Origin: Halorubrum saccharovorum DSM 1137
GTDB taxonomy: Archaea; Halobacteriota; Halobacteria; Halobacteriales; Haloferacaceae
DNA: 43,791 nucleotides
NCBI RefSeq assembly: GCF_000337915.1
Contig: NZ_AOJE01000013.1
Coordinates: 1-43,791 of the forward strand
Reading direction: 5' to 3'
Part shown: piece by piece, positions 36,330 to 43,791 of the stretch
Position numbering within the stretch: the stretch's first letter is position 1
How the letters are laid out: every line of letters starts with the position of its first letter
The notes under the pieces: generated by a model
Database searches by the model: none
Told to the model about the DNA's origin: nothing
The model's input: the letters and a program-made list of their open reading frames with translations, nothing else
Program-made: the position numbers and the translations under genes

Positions 36330-37165
36330 CGGTCTGCAATCCGTTCGTCGTCCTCGGCTCGTCCGTCTCGTCGTGCCGTAGCGTCTCCGGCGTTCCCGGG
36401 AGCCGATTCGGAAGCTGTCGGTCCGCGTTCGGCAGTGACGGAAAGGAACACGTCCTCAAGGGTCGTCCCCTCCTCGGCTTCCATCCGCGCCGTCAGTTCC
36501 GCGGGTGAGCCCTCGGTAACGAGGTCGCCCTCGTAGAGGACGCCGACGACGTCCGCGAGTTCCTCGACGACCGAGAGGATGTGCGTCGAGAGGAACACCG
36601 TGTGGCCGTGGTCCGTCAGTTCCGCGATGACGTCGAGGACGGTCCGAGCCGCTCGCGGGTCGAGCCCGCTGGTCGGTTCGTCGAGGAAGACGACATCGGG
36701 CTCGTGTACCAGCGCCTGAATCAGCCCGATCTTCTGACGCATGCCCTTCGAGTAATCGTCGATCCGCTTGTCGGCGTCGTCGATGAGATCGAATCGGTCC
36801 AACCAGTCTTCGATCCGAGTCTCCATCTCGGTAGCGGGAAGGTCACGAAGCCGACCGAAGTACTCGAGCTGTTCGCGGCCGGTGAGTTCGTCGAAGACCG
36901 GCGGTTCCTCGGGGAGATAGCCGATCGACGTCCTGATCGAATCACGTTCCGAGACGGGGCGTCCGTCGATCCACGCCTCTCCGTCGGTGGGTCGCGTCAG
37001 CGACGTCAACATCCGCATCGTCGTCGTTTTCCCGGCCCCGTTCGGTCCGAGGAAGCCGTACACCGTGCCGTGGTCGACGGTGAGATCGAGTCCGTCGACG
37101 GCGATCTCTGTCCCGAACCGCTTCGTCAGTTCACGCGTCTCGATGGCGTTCGTGTCTCGTGTCAT
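36326..37165 (-). CDS. ABC transporter ATP-binding protein
   Basis: A 279-residue nucleotide-binding subunit. Walker A is GPNGAGKTTT near residue 37, the signature region appears as DDYSKGMRQKIGL, and Walker B is VVFLDEPTSGLDP. The H-loop is in FLSTHIL. The C-terminal ~60 residues resemble the extension of ABC-2 export ATPases and end acidic. It would power the permease encoded next, which overlaps its end by 4 bases. The gene before it lies 37 bases upstream on the same strand, so a three-gene operon is likely. Confidence 0.94.
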   Translation of the reverse strand: MTRDTNAIETRELTKRFGTEIAVDGLDLTVDHGTVYGFLGPNGAGKTTTMRMLTSLTRPTDGEAWIDGRPVSERDSIRTSIGYLPEEPPVFDELTGREQLEYFGRLRDLPATEMETRIEDWLDRFDLIDDADKRIDDYSKGMRQKIGLIQALVHEPDVVFLDEPTSGLDPRAARTVLDVIAELTDHGHTVFLSTHILSVVEELADVVGVLYEGDLVTEGSPAELTARMEAEEGTTLEDVFLSVTAERGPTASESAPGNAGDATARRDGRAEDDERIADR

Positions 37166-37202
37166 TGTGACGGATGGATGGTCAGGTTCGTACCGCAGTC
37201 GG

Positions 37203-37922
37203 TCATAGAGCGATGCCTCCGACTCCGACAGCGACGAACGCCAGCGCGATCACCGTCGGAAACACCGCCCGCCGGAGCCGTGCGAGCGCGAACCGTCTCG
37301 GGGACCGATCGGTGATGACGAGATCGCCCGCGAGGACGACCTCGTTCTGCTGGCGTTCCGTGACTCCGGCAATGAGATACTCCTCGCCTAGATCGATCCG
37401 CCGTTCGACGTAGCGCCGCGTCCCGAGTCCCGGGATGATCCGTGCCCATCTCGCAACGGGGTCGAGTTCGTCTCGCACGTCGACGAACCGTCGGATGCGC
37501 TCGGGCGGCGTTTCACTGGCACCGACGGTGATAACCGTCGAGTCCGTATCGAGCGCGAACCGTTTGGCGGACGGAGCGACGTCGAGAGTCCCGGCCGGAC
37601 CGTCGAGGGTGAAGGGACGCGTCGCCACGCCGTCGTCGAGATAAGCCTGAAACCACGGGATCCCGATCCCGAACGGTTGCCGTTCGGTGACCACGAACTC
37701 GAAGCCGAGGCACCGTGATCCCGTGAACGGAGTCGTAAGGGTCTCGCCTGATTCATTCGCAATGCCGCGGCAGACGACGAATGATCCGACATCCGTCACC
37801 TCGCTTGGCTCTCGGACGGTGGTACGGAGGACACTCGGAACGACCGCGAGCGGCCGGGTCCCGTACCAACCGATCGCAAGACCGAGCGCGATGAAGCCGA
37901 TTCCGACGACCGTGTACAGCAT
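37203..37922 (-). CDS. GIDE-like membrane protein (first gene of the ABC operon)
   Basis: A 239-residue protein with one hydrophobic segment at each end (LYTVVGIGFIALGLAIGWYG and AVFPTVIALAFVAVGVGGIAL). The middle, soluble part resembles the GIDE/BAM domain of MUL1-like proteins (VVCRGIANESGETLTTPFTGSRCLGFEFVV), but without a RING finger. The resemblance is from memory and moderate. The ATG at 37922 is preferred to the TTG one codon upstream. It lies 37 bases before the ABC ATPase gene on the same strand and is probably co-transcribed. Its role in the exporter, if any, is unknown. Confidence 0.65.
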   Translation of the reverse strand: MLYTVVGIGFIALGLAIGWYGTRPLAVVPSVLRTTVREPSEVTDVGSFVVCRGIANESGETLTTPFTGSRCLGFEFVVTERQPFGIGIPWFQAYLDDGVATRPFTLDGPAGTLDVAPSAKRFALDTDSTVITVGASETPPERIRRFVDVRDELDPVARWARIIPGLGTRRYVERRIDLGEEYLIAGVTERQQNEVVLAGDLVITDRSPRRFALARLRRAVFPTVIALAFVAVGVGGIAL

Positions 37923-38256
37923 CAAGCGGAGGAGCGGGGAGTGTCGAGCTGATCGGCGGAGCAGTGACCCGGCGATGCGCCTGATCGGGACGGTCCTCCG
38001 TCCGTCCCGACGAGCGCTCGGTAGCAGATGACCGATGTCGCTACCAGTAGGGGCAGTTTCGATTGCTCACGGAGGAGGCGCGGGACTTCTCGGGGGGGAT
38101 TGAGGAGGGCCACACTCTATCTGACAGCGAGACTCACATATAAAATGACGGTATGGTCCGATTCGGAATCGGCGAGAAATGTCGTCCCGCCTGTGCCACA
38201 AGCCGCTGTGATCTACCACCAGAAGGGCTAACTATTCGGTTTGACTATCTCCACTC
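37923..38256. other. 334-base gap with an orphan promoter and palindrome
   Basis: No convincing gene is visible; short frames on both strands lack typical codon use. ACATATAAAATG at ~38137-38148 is a strong TATA box on the plus strand. CCGATTC-G-GAATCGG at 38158-38172 is a perfect inverted repeat near the expected transcription start (~38170), as an operator would be. A second element, CTAACTATTC near 38228-38237, lies ~26 bases before the next gene. Confidence 0.55.
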
Positions 38257-39240
38257 ATGCCCCTCCACGCAGTCGAAAACGTCGAGGAAGCGTTCGGCGT
38301 CACCCGGGAGTTTCTGACGCCGATCGAGGTACGCCGCTGGCTGAAGCTCGCGCTCGTCGTGTTCTTCGTCGGGAGCGGCGTGAGCTTCCCGACGGCACAG
38401 TTCAACACGTCGACGCCGCCCGGAGACGTCTCGACCGGTGAGTTCCCGTTCAGTCTCCCGGTCGACGTGGTCACGCTCGTCGTCGTGCTCGTCGCCGCCG
38501 GACTCCTCCTCGGGGGGCTGTTCGCGTTGATCGGCGCGATCATGGAGTTCGTGCTGATCGAATCGCTCCGCACCGGCGAGGTGTCGCTCCGACGGCACTG
38601 GCGGCGGCGCTGGCGGCAGGGGCTCCGCCTGTTCGGATTCCGGATCGCGATCGGGCTCCCGATGATCGCGCTGTTCGCCGGGTGGCTCGCACTGCTCATC
38701 GTTCCGATTCTGACCGGACGCGACCCCACGATCCCCGCCGCGGCGTTCATAATCGGGATCCCGGTGGTGTTTCTCATCGGCGTCCTGTACGCGTTGGTGT
38801 CGGGACTCACGACCGTATTCGTCGTGCCGCTCATGATTCAGGCAGACTCGGGGGTACTCGCGGCGTGGCGTCGCCTCTGGGGATCGATCAAGACCGCGTG
38901 GAAGCAGTATCTGGCGTACGTCGTGATCGCGTTCCTGTTGACGGTCGCGGCCGGGATCATCGCCTCGATCGTGGTCGGGATCGTCGCAATCGTGCTTCTC
39001 ATCCCCGCTCTGATCATCGCCGCGATCGCGCACGTGACGGTCTCGTTGTCGTCGCCGGTCGGGATCGCCGTCCTCGTCTCACTCGCGCTCCTGTTCGGAC
39101 TCTCGATGCTCGTCGTCTGGACGATCGCGCAGATCCCCGTCGTGACGTATCTTCGGTACTACGCGCTGCTCGTGCTCGGTGACATCGAGGAGACGTTCGA
39201 CGTCTTATCCGTCCACCCGCCGGCGAGCGAAGAGTCTTGA
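38257..39240 (+). CDS. DUF7544-like multispanning membrane protein
   Basis: A 327-residue protein with about six hydrophobic segments: KLALVVFFVGSGVSF, VVTLVVVLVAAGLLLGGLFALIGAIMEF, IALFAGWLALLIVPIL and three more toward the C-terminus, including IIASIVVGIVAIVLLIPALII. Its N-terminus (AVENVEEAFGVTREFLTPIEVRRWLKLAL) and the RRHWRRRWRQGLRLF loop fit the haloarchaeal DUF7544 family as I recall it. It lacks catalytic motifs. TAACTA ~26 bases before the ATG suggests a leaderless start; a stronger TATA box further up could give a longer leader. Function is unknown. Confidence 0.75.
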   Translation: MPLHAVENVEEAFGVTREFLTPIEVRRWLKLALVVFFVGSGVSFPTAQFNTSTPPGDVSTGEFPFSLPVDVVTLVVVLVAAGLLLGGLFALIGAIMEFVLIESLRTGEVSLRRHWRRRWRQGLRLFGFRIAIGLPMIALFAGWLALLIVPILTGRDPTIPAAAFIIGIPVVFLIGVLYALVSGLTTVFVVPLMIQADSGVLAAWRRLWGSIKTAWKQYLAYVVIAFLLTVAAGIIASIVVGIVAIVLLIPALIIAAIAHVTVSLSSPVGIAVLVSLALLFGLSMLVVWTIAQIPVVTYLRYYALLVLGDIEETFDVLSVHPPASEES

Positions 39241-39291
39241 GCGATTGACGCCCAATGAGGGCGTCCACCGCCCTCTGGCTTTCCCGAACGA

Positions 39292-39864
39292 CTACTCTTC
39301 GAGAGAGCCGCGAATCGCCCGGATCTCGTCACGAATTTGCTGCCACTGCGTCAGATCTCCGGGGATACCGGATTCCCGTCGACCGTCGCCACCGAGACCA
39401 TCGTCGGTCATTGCTGCTCGATCGACGAGCGCCCGGATGGCACGCGGGTCTTCGATCGCCCGGAACGAGAGGTCGTCTCCACCCGCGATTTCGAACGTCA
39501 CTGAGCCGTACCCGAAGATCGATCCCGTGATGTCCTGCCCAAAGGAGCTGTTCTGGACGGTTTCGAGGTTCGCCTGTGTGACGGACCGGGTCAAAACGCC
39601 GCGTTTCACGTAGAGTGCTTCGTCCGTTATCACGTACTGCACGCCTTGGAGGGCGAAATACTTCCAGATCGGGAGCGCCACTCCGAGTGGAACGACCGCG
39701 AGGAAGAGCGGGGTTTCTCTAGCAACACTGCCCACGATCCCGGAGACGAGGAGGAAAACGCCGATCACGACTGCCGGAAGGATGGTAGTGATCCGCGGGC
39801 GGCCGGACCATTCGACCGATTCGGTGGTGTCGAGCGGGATCGCCGGGTCGATCGACTCCGTCAT
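39292..39864 (-). CDS. PH-domain membrane protein (YdbS-like)
   Basis: A 190-residue protein with two hydrophobic segments (ITTILPAVVIGVFLLVSGIVG and TPLFLAVVPLGVALPIWKYF). A bacterial-type PH domain (bPH2) follows, with YVITDEALYVKRGVLTRSVTQANLETVQNSS and GYGSVTFEIAG. The C-terminal ~30 residues form a helix (LTQWQQIRDEIRAIRGSLEE). It is a paralogue of the next gene upstream on this strand, only 6 bases away, so they form an operon. Such pairs are widespread in bacteria and archaea, but the role is poorly defined. Confidence 0.88.
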   Translation of the reverse strand: MTESIDPAIPLDTTESVEWSGRPRITTILPAVVIGVFLLVSGIVGSVARETPLFLAVVPLGVALPIWKYFALQGVQYVITDEALYVKRGVLTRSVTQANLETVQNSSFGQDITGSIFGYGSVTFEIAGGDDLSFRAIEDPRAIRALVDRAAMTDDGLGGDGRRESGIPGDLTQWQQIRDEIRAIRGSLEE

Positions 39865-39870
39865 GGTTGG

Positions 39871-40566
39871 CTACCGTTCACCATCCGACTCTTCGTCGGC
39901 GGGAGAGCTCTCGGCTCTCGAGTTGCTGCTCACGGATCCAGTGTGGCTGGTGTCGCCCTCATCGGTCGATTGTTCATCCGCCGTGTTGGCGGTGGTGGGC
40001 GTCGAGGGCGATGTGGTTCCTGTCGTCTCCTGTCGTGCGTCGAGCGTTGAGCGGATCGCTCTGAGTTCGACGAGGATCTCGTCGAGTACGTCGCGCTTGG
40101 TTTCGCCCGATCCCGTCGTCGGTTCACCACGGCTGCCCTTCACACGTTTGTTGATGAGCTCCTGAACCTCGCGCGGGTCGGGGACCGACCGGAACTGCAT
40201 CTCGATGCCGGAGCCGCCAGCGGTCGAGATATCGACGTTTCCGTAGCCGAATCGAGAGCCGAAGAATCCCTGGCTGTAGGAGGTGTTTTGGACCTTTCCG
40301 AAATCGATGCGCTGAACGTCACGCGAGAGGATTCCCGTCTTCTTGTACAGCCCATCGGTCGTCACAACGTACCGCGTATTCTCGCGTTGAAGATAGGTTC
40401 CGGCGATGATGAACAACCCAATGAGGACGAGTGAGAGAGGCAATCCGACGACAAGCGCTGGGATCAAGCTACTCTCGTGCGGTTTCCCGGACCAAACGAT
40501 CTCTTCGTCCTCGTCGAGAGTTAGCCAGTCGGCAGTGTCAGGGTCGATAGCAGCGGTCTCGGACAT
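39871..40566 (-). CDS. PH-domain membrane protein (YdbS-like paralogue)
   Basis: A 231-residue protein of the same design: an EEIVWSGKPHESSLIPALVVGLPLSLVLIGLFIIAG membrane region, then a bPH2 domain with RYVVTTDGLYKKTGILSRDVQRIDFGKVQNTSYSQ and GYGNVDISTAG, then a helix with EILVELRAIRSTLD and a Ser/Thr-rich tail. The shared FGKVQN/LETVQN and FGYG motifs show it is a paralogue of the downstream gene. The ATG at 40566 is ~27 bases after TTTAATG at ~40591-40597. A longer upstream frame is not supported. Confidence 0.88.
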   Translation of the reverse strand: MSETAAIDPDTADWLTLDEDEEIVWSGKPHESSLIPALVVGLPLSLVLIGLFIIAGTYLQRENTRYVVTTDGLYKKTGILSRDVQRIDFGKVQNTSYSQGFFGSRFGYGNVDISTAGGSGIEMQFRSVPDPREVQELINKRVKGSRGEPTTGSGETKRDVLDEILVELRAIRSTLDARQETTGTTSPSTPTTANTADEQSTDEGDTSHTGSVSSNSRAESSPADEESDGER

Positions 40567-40702
40567 ACGAGGGGCTTTGCTAGATGGCCGCATTAAACTC
40601 CCGACGGACGATGGCGATCGTTGCTCGGTGAGACGTTCGAACCGTGATGAGTCCACTCCCCCGACGCCGACTCTTAACCTACTCCAGACCGAATGAGCAC
40701 GT

Positions 40703-41095
40703 ATGCTACGGCAGTTCCTCGGCGCGCTCGGCGTTTTCACGGCGCTCGTTCCGGACCGGATCGTGGACGTATTCGAGGCGATCGCGGTCGAGGGCCCCGG
40801 CGAAAACACCGTCCATTCGTGGTTCGGCCTGATGATTCGGGCGGAGGGAGTAGTTATCGCGCTCGCCGCGCTCCGTGACGGCCGCCTCTACGCGTGGCTG
40901 ATGAACCTCACCGGAATCTTCGGTGCCGTCTTGTGTTTCGTCCCGCGGCTGTACGAGCAAATCGCGGGGCCGCTCGTGTATGAAGACCCGGAATCGGTGG
41001 AGTGGAACGAACACCTCACCGACGGCGTCCGCGTGATCGGCGCCGCGTACGTGCTACTCGCGCTTTTCGACCGCCGGCGTCGGAACGGGGAATGA
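40703..41095 (+). CDS. Unknown small membrane protein
   Basis: A 130-residue protein with about four short hydrophobic segments (FLGALGVFTALVPDRIV, FGLMIRAEGVVIALAAL, LYAWLMNLTGIFGAVLCFVP and VRVIGAAYVLLALF). I do not recognise the family. TTAACC near 40675 lies ~27 bases before the ATG. Its last codon overlaps the start of the SDR pseudogene by 4 bases (ATGA), which suggests the two were once one operon. Confidence 0.7.
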   Translation: MLRQFLGALGVFTALVPDRIVDVFEAIAVEGPGENTVHSWFGLMIRAEGVVIALAALRDGRLYAWLMNLTGIFGAVLCFVPRLYEQIAGPLVYEDPESVEWNEHLTDGVRVIGAAYVLLALFDRRRRNGE

Positions 41096-41708
41096 CCGAC
41101 GATCTCTCCGACCGCACGGTCCTTCCCACCGGCGGAACGAGCGGATTCGGACGGGTGGCAGCGATTGACCTCGCAGAGCGAGGTGCGACCGTCGCAGTCG
41201 TCGGCCGCGACGAGTCGAAGGGAGCCGCCCTCGTGGAACGGTCCAGTGACCTTGCCGGAACGATCGCGTTCCATCAGGCCGACCTCGCCTCCCAATCGAC
41301 CGTCCGATCCCTCGCAGCAACCGTGAAACGAGAATACGACCGGATCGACGTACCCGCTCACAACGCCGGACTCTCGGCCGGGTCGCGGCGCGAGAGTCCG
41401 GACGGAATCGAGATCACGTCGCGGTGAACCACTTGGCTCCCTACCTCCTAACGCACGAATTATTCGACCATCTCCGTGACGCGCCCGATCCGCGTGTCGT
41501 CGTCACCGCCTCGGACATCCATCGGCGGGCGACACTCGATCTGGACGACCTACAGCTGACGGACGGGTACGACTCACTCGACGCGTACGCCCGCTCGAAG
41601 CTGGCGAACATCGCGTTCACGGTCGAGCTTGACCACCGACCTTCGGACGACGCCGCGGTCACGGTCAACTGCGTGCATCCGGGGTTCGTTCCGTCGACGG
41701 GAACGTAG
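41092..41708 (+). pseudogene. Frameshifted and truncated short-chain dehydrogenase
   Basis: The first part (41092-41427) encodes the NAD(P)-binding half of an SDR: TGGTSGFG, then VVGRDESKGAALVE and a degraded HNAG in place of NNAG. It stops early after IEITSR. The second part, from about 41415 in another frame, continues NHLAPYLLTHELFDHL, with ASDIH, the YARSK active site and HPGFVPSTGT. Adding one T within ACGTCGCG (41417-41424) would join them as ITFAVNHLAP, so a single-base deletion explains the break. The C-terminal substrate-binding part (~60-90 residues in relatives) is missing. It is surely non-functional as a full SDR. Confidence 0.85.
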
Positions 41709-41779
41709 AATGAATTCGGCTGACAAACAGACCGTCATAACCAAAATAGATATTCCTGTCACTCAAACATATTGTCCAC

Positions 41780-42664
41780 ATGCAACGATCGCCGCCACCA
41801 ACCGAGCCGGAGTCCGACTGGCCCCCGACCTTTCGCGCTGGCTGGTGGGCGGCAGTCGGACTGGTACTGGCGTTCGCTGGCTGGATACTCATCTCGGTAA
41901 CCGTGTCTGGCTGGCTGTTCGGCGATGATCTCTCAACCATTGAAGAAGGGGTATGGACGATTCCATCCGGTATCGTCCAACTTGGTATCGCTGTGGGCAT
42001 CCTTCGATACGAGCGTGTCGGCTACCGGGAACTCGGCTTGGCCCCACGGCTAGTGCGTCCGGCACTCGCTGCAACCGGCGTGGTCATTCTCGTGGCGAAT
42101 GTCGCGGCTGCAGGATTGGGATTGGCCGCGGGTAACGATATCTCATTCGGATTGATGGCATTCTATCTCACACCTCCACCCGATTGGACCGTGCAGGGAG
42201 TCCTCATCAGTGCGGTCGCGCTGTATCTGTTCACCGGTCCGGTCGAGGAACTGGCGTTTCGGGGGTATCTCCAGAACAAGATCATTTCGAAAGTGACAGT
42301 CGGGTCAGCGACAGTTCAAACGACAATCGGAATACTCACCGCCGCGCTGGCGTTTGCGTTGCTGCATATCCCGGTGTACCTGATCGTCAGAGACGTGTCC
42401 ACTGGGACGCTTATCGTGACTCTCGTTTTGCTGACGGCCACGGGCATCATGTACGGGGCCATCTACGCGGCCACGCGAAACCTATATCTCGTGATGTTCC
42501 TCCACGGTATCGGCAATCTCTGGCCGCTCGTCGTCGACCCCGGGACAGGCGTCTGGCCGAATTACGGCGTTCTGTTGGTGATGTACGTCTTCCTCACCTT
42601 GTTTTACCGGCAGTGGGCGACGGATTTGACACTCCCGATACTCGGCCAGAGTGCGACGAACTGA
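41780..42664 (+). CDS. CPBP-family intramembrane metalloprotease
   Basis: A 294-residue protein of the CAAX/Rce1-like (Abi, CPBP) family with about eight hydrophobic segments. The metal-site motifs are EELAFRG (E156, E157, R161), H196 in LLHIPVYL and H242 in FLHGIGN. Family members cleave substrates inside the membrane; in archaea the targets are mostly unknown. The N-terminus is Pro-rich and cytoplasmic. An AAAATAGATATTCC element at ~41740-41753 is a likely promoter with a short leader. GC content and codon use are lower in GC than the core genes. Confidence 0.9.
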   Translation: MQRSPPPTEPESDWPPTFRAGWWAAVGLVLAFAGWILISVTVSGWLFGDDLSTIEEGVWTIPSGIVQLGIAVGILRYERVGYRELGLAPRLVRPALAATGVVILVANVAAAGLGLAAGNDISFGLMAFYLTPPPDWTVQGVLISAVALYLFTGPVEELAFRGYLQNKIISKVTVGSATVQTTIGILTAALAFALLHIPVYLIVRDVSTGTLIVTLVLLTATGIMYGAIYAATRNLYLVMFLHGIGNLWPLVVDPGTGVWPNYGVLLVMYVFLTLFYRQWATDLTLPILGQSATN

Positions 42665-43277
42665 CCGTTTGCGTATTCTGGGCGGGGGAGTATACGCTCT
42701 CGACCCGAGAGCATTAGTTCCACATCGAAGTGAGCTCTTCGCCGCTACCTTGACCTCGGCTGGGAAGAACCACGACATTTCGAACTCCTTCTCGACGAAA
42801 CTACCTGGGGAAGCGCCGCCTCGAAGCGATCGTAGCATTCCTCCCCCGACGCCATCATCGGCCTTACATTCGTCGGCGTCTCCACCGCTCGGATAATCGT
42901 CAGGTGATGAGGACTAGGTCTCCGACGAGGCGACGGCCCGGACCCGTACCGTTCGTAGATGGAGAGTTTTGCCCTCGTGAACCCCTTCTCAAACACGTTC
43001 GACGCTCGTTCCACAGGCCCACCCTCAAGCGCGAGTCGTCAGGCGATCGGTAGGGCGGGGGAGTTCACTGACGGCGGATCGGGAACCGGTCGACAGTCGT
43101 CGCTTCGGCTCGCTGAGGCGGGGGGCGAAGCGACGACGCCACAGACGAGTCCAGTCGAACCAAGGGAGAGTCCCATCACGGGGCACGACGGATTGCCGAT
43201 GCTGACGGTGGCCAGTTCACCCGTATCGACGCAACAGAGAGGGAACAGGTCGCTCTCTGAACGGACCAACAGAACGC
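42665..43277. other. 613-base stretch without a supportable gene
   Basis: Short frames exist on both strands, but all have poor codon use, no promoter and no recognisable domain. A minus-strand frame at ~42745-43014 has a stretch MMASGEECYDRFEAALPQ that looks protein-like before it falls apart. An adjacent frame picks up RREGVRNVVVLP, as might a decayed, frameshifted gene. I cannot name it. Confidence 0.4.
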
Positions 43278-43791
43278 TCACTCCGGCTCGGTGTACGCCC
43301 ACCGCCACAGCAACCAGATCGGCCAGACGAGAAACGGTAGCAGGAAGATGATTTGCACGAGATCACTCGACGATCCCCACGGTCCGACGAGCCACGCGAC
43401 CGCACCGACAGCGGCTGCGATTCCGGCACCGACCGCGACGGCGGCGGTTCGCCGGTCCATCGGCGGCAGGTCGGTGGATCGAATCGGGAGGTCGAACGCG
43501 GAGACGAGCGCCTCTCCGTCGGCGACCGGACCGACGAACCGCTCCGCCTCGTCGTCGCCGACGCCGACGGTCAGTTCGACGGTCCGCGCGCCGAACGCGC
43601 GGTCGGGGAGTCGGGTGGGTACCACGCTCGCGTTTCGAAGGCGGTCGACCGAAGCGGTCCACTGCGGCTCGTCGAGCCACGCGTCGTACGCGACCAGCCG
43701 ATCGCCGTACCGCCGGTACTCGATCGGCGCGTACGTGAGCGCGAACCCCGCGGCGTTCACGGCGAGCGCACCGAGATACAGCGCGAGGGCG
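43278..43791 (-). CDS. PH-like membrane protein, 3' part (5' end outside window)
   Basis: The frame is open to the end of the window: upstream of the first listed Met it continues ALALYLGALAVNAAGF, a membrane segment, so the start is outside. A beta-rich domain follows: YRRYGDRLVAYDAWLDEPQW, DRLRNASVVPT and GARTVELTVGVG. This layout resembles a bPH2 domain like those of the pair at 39292-40566. Two C-terminal hydrophobic segments (VAVGAGIAAAVGAVAWLVG and IIFLLPFLVWPIWLLWRW) end the protein. The PH assignment is moderate, from pattern only. Confidence 0.6.
   Translation of the reverse strand, partial: ALALYLGALAVNAAGFALTYAPIEYRRYGDRLVAYDAWLDEPQWTASVDRLRNASVVPTRLPDRAFGARTVELTVGVGDDEAERFVGPVADGEALVSAFDLPIRSTDLPPMDRRTAAVAVGAGIAAAVGAVAWLVGPWGSSSDLVQIIFLLPFLVWPIWLLWRWAYTEPE

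Noticed and set aside
34588-36459. 623-residue frame opposite register to the permease
   Set aside because: It is Arg/Ser-rich with no hydrophobic or catalytic pattern, and overlaps the permease and ATPase genes.
38028-38231. 67-residue plus-strand frame in the gap before the DUF7544-like gene
   Set aside because: It is Arg-rich, has no domain, and crosses the TATA box and palindrome.
40567-40809. Upstream 81-residue extension of the PH-domain protein
   Set aside because: TTTAATG at ~40594 sets the start at 40566, and the extension is antisense to the next gene's promoter and start.

Overview
The window is high-GC chromosomal DNA from a haloarchaeon, most like Halorubrum and relatives. The proteins are strongly acidic. 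Many starts lie about 27 bases after a short AT-rich TATA element with almost no leader, which is typical of haloarchaeal leaderless transcripts. Archaeal families are present (NMD3-like zinc protein, PDCD5-type DNA-binding protein, archaeal tRNA methylthiotransferase), as is an intron-bearing elongator tRNA-Met. The species assignment is inference.

Layout. Positions 1-6000 hold the end of a GAF-type histidine kinase, a small winged-helix regulator, a tRNA-37 methylthiotransferase, a membrane histidine kinase and a long-chain acyl-CoA ligase. Positions 6100-11050 hold an XPD/DinG-like iron-sulfur helicase, a 27-residue membrane microprotein, a 63-residue helix-turn-helix-like protein, an NMD3-domain protein, and a tight PDCD5/PP-loop ATPase pair. 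Positions 11297-14925 hold a binding lipoprotein and a chemotaxis transducer with overlapping ends, the arrangement of the Halobacterium BasB-BasT and CosB-CosT pairs. hisS, a CNNM/CorC-like membrane CBS protein, a small membrane protein and a DoxX protein follow. A copper nitrite reductase gene (nirK) then stands alone behind an AT-rich promoter region with inverted repeats. Next come pdxS, mobA, a membrane J-domain protein, a multispanning membrane protein, an overlapping mutS-mutL operon, an MscS channel, a tandem PH-like (DUF7115-type) protein, tRNA-Met, a CBS-pair protein, an unknown protein, a zinc metalloprotease and an M42 aminopeptidase.

A change of character follows tRNA-Glu(CUC) at 34551-34625. 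Right after it lies a perfect hairpin resembling haloarchaeal IS200/IS605-type ends. The DNA beyond is less GC-rich and carries membrane and accessory functions: an ABC-2 export operon with a GIDE-like membrane protein, a DUF7544-like membrane protein, two paralogous PH-domain proteins, a small membrane protein, a frameshifted and truncated SDR pseudogene, a CPBP protease, 600 bases without a convincing gene, and the end of another PH-like membrane protein. I read this as a patchwork accessory segment next to a tRNA gene, without proof of an integration event.

Short GC-rich tandem repeats of unrelated sequence (31, 20, 16 and 15 bases) sit at gene boundaries throughout the older part of the window. 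I found no CRISPR array, complete transposon, rRNA or replication origin. The window looks mostly like ordinary core chromosome, and no complete undescribed system can be demonstrated. The best leads are the microprotein, the nirK control region, the tRNA-adjacent accessory segment, and the abundance of PH-like membrane proteins.
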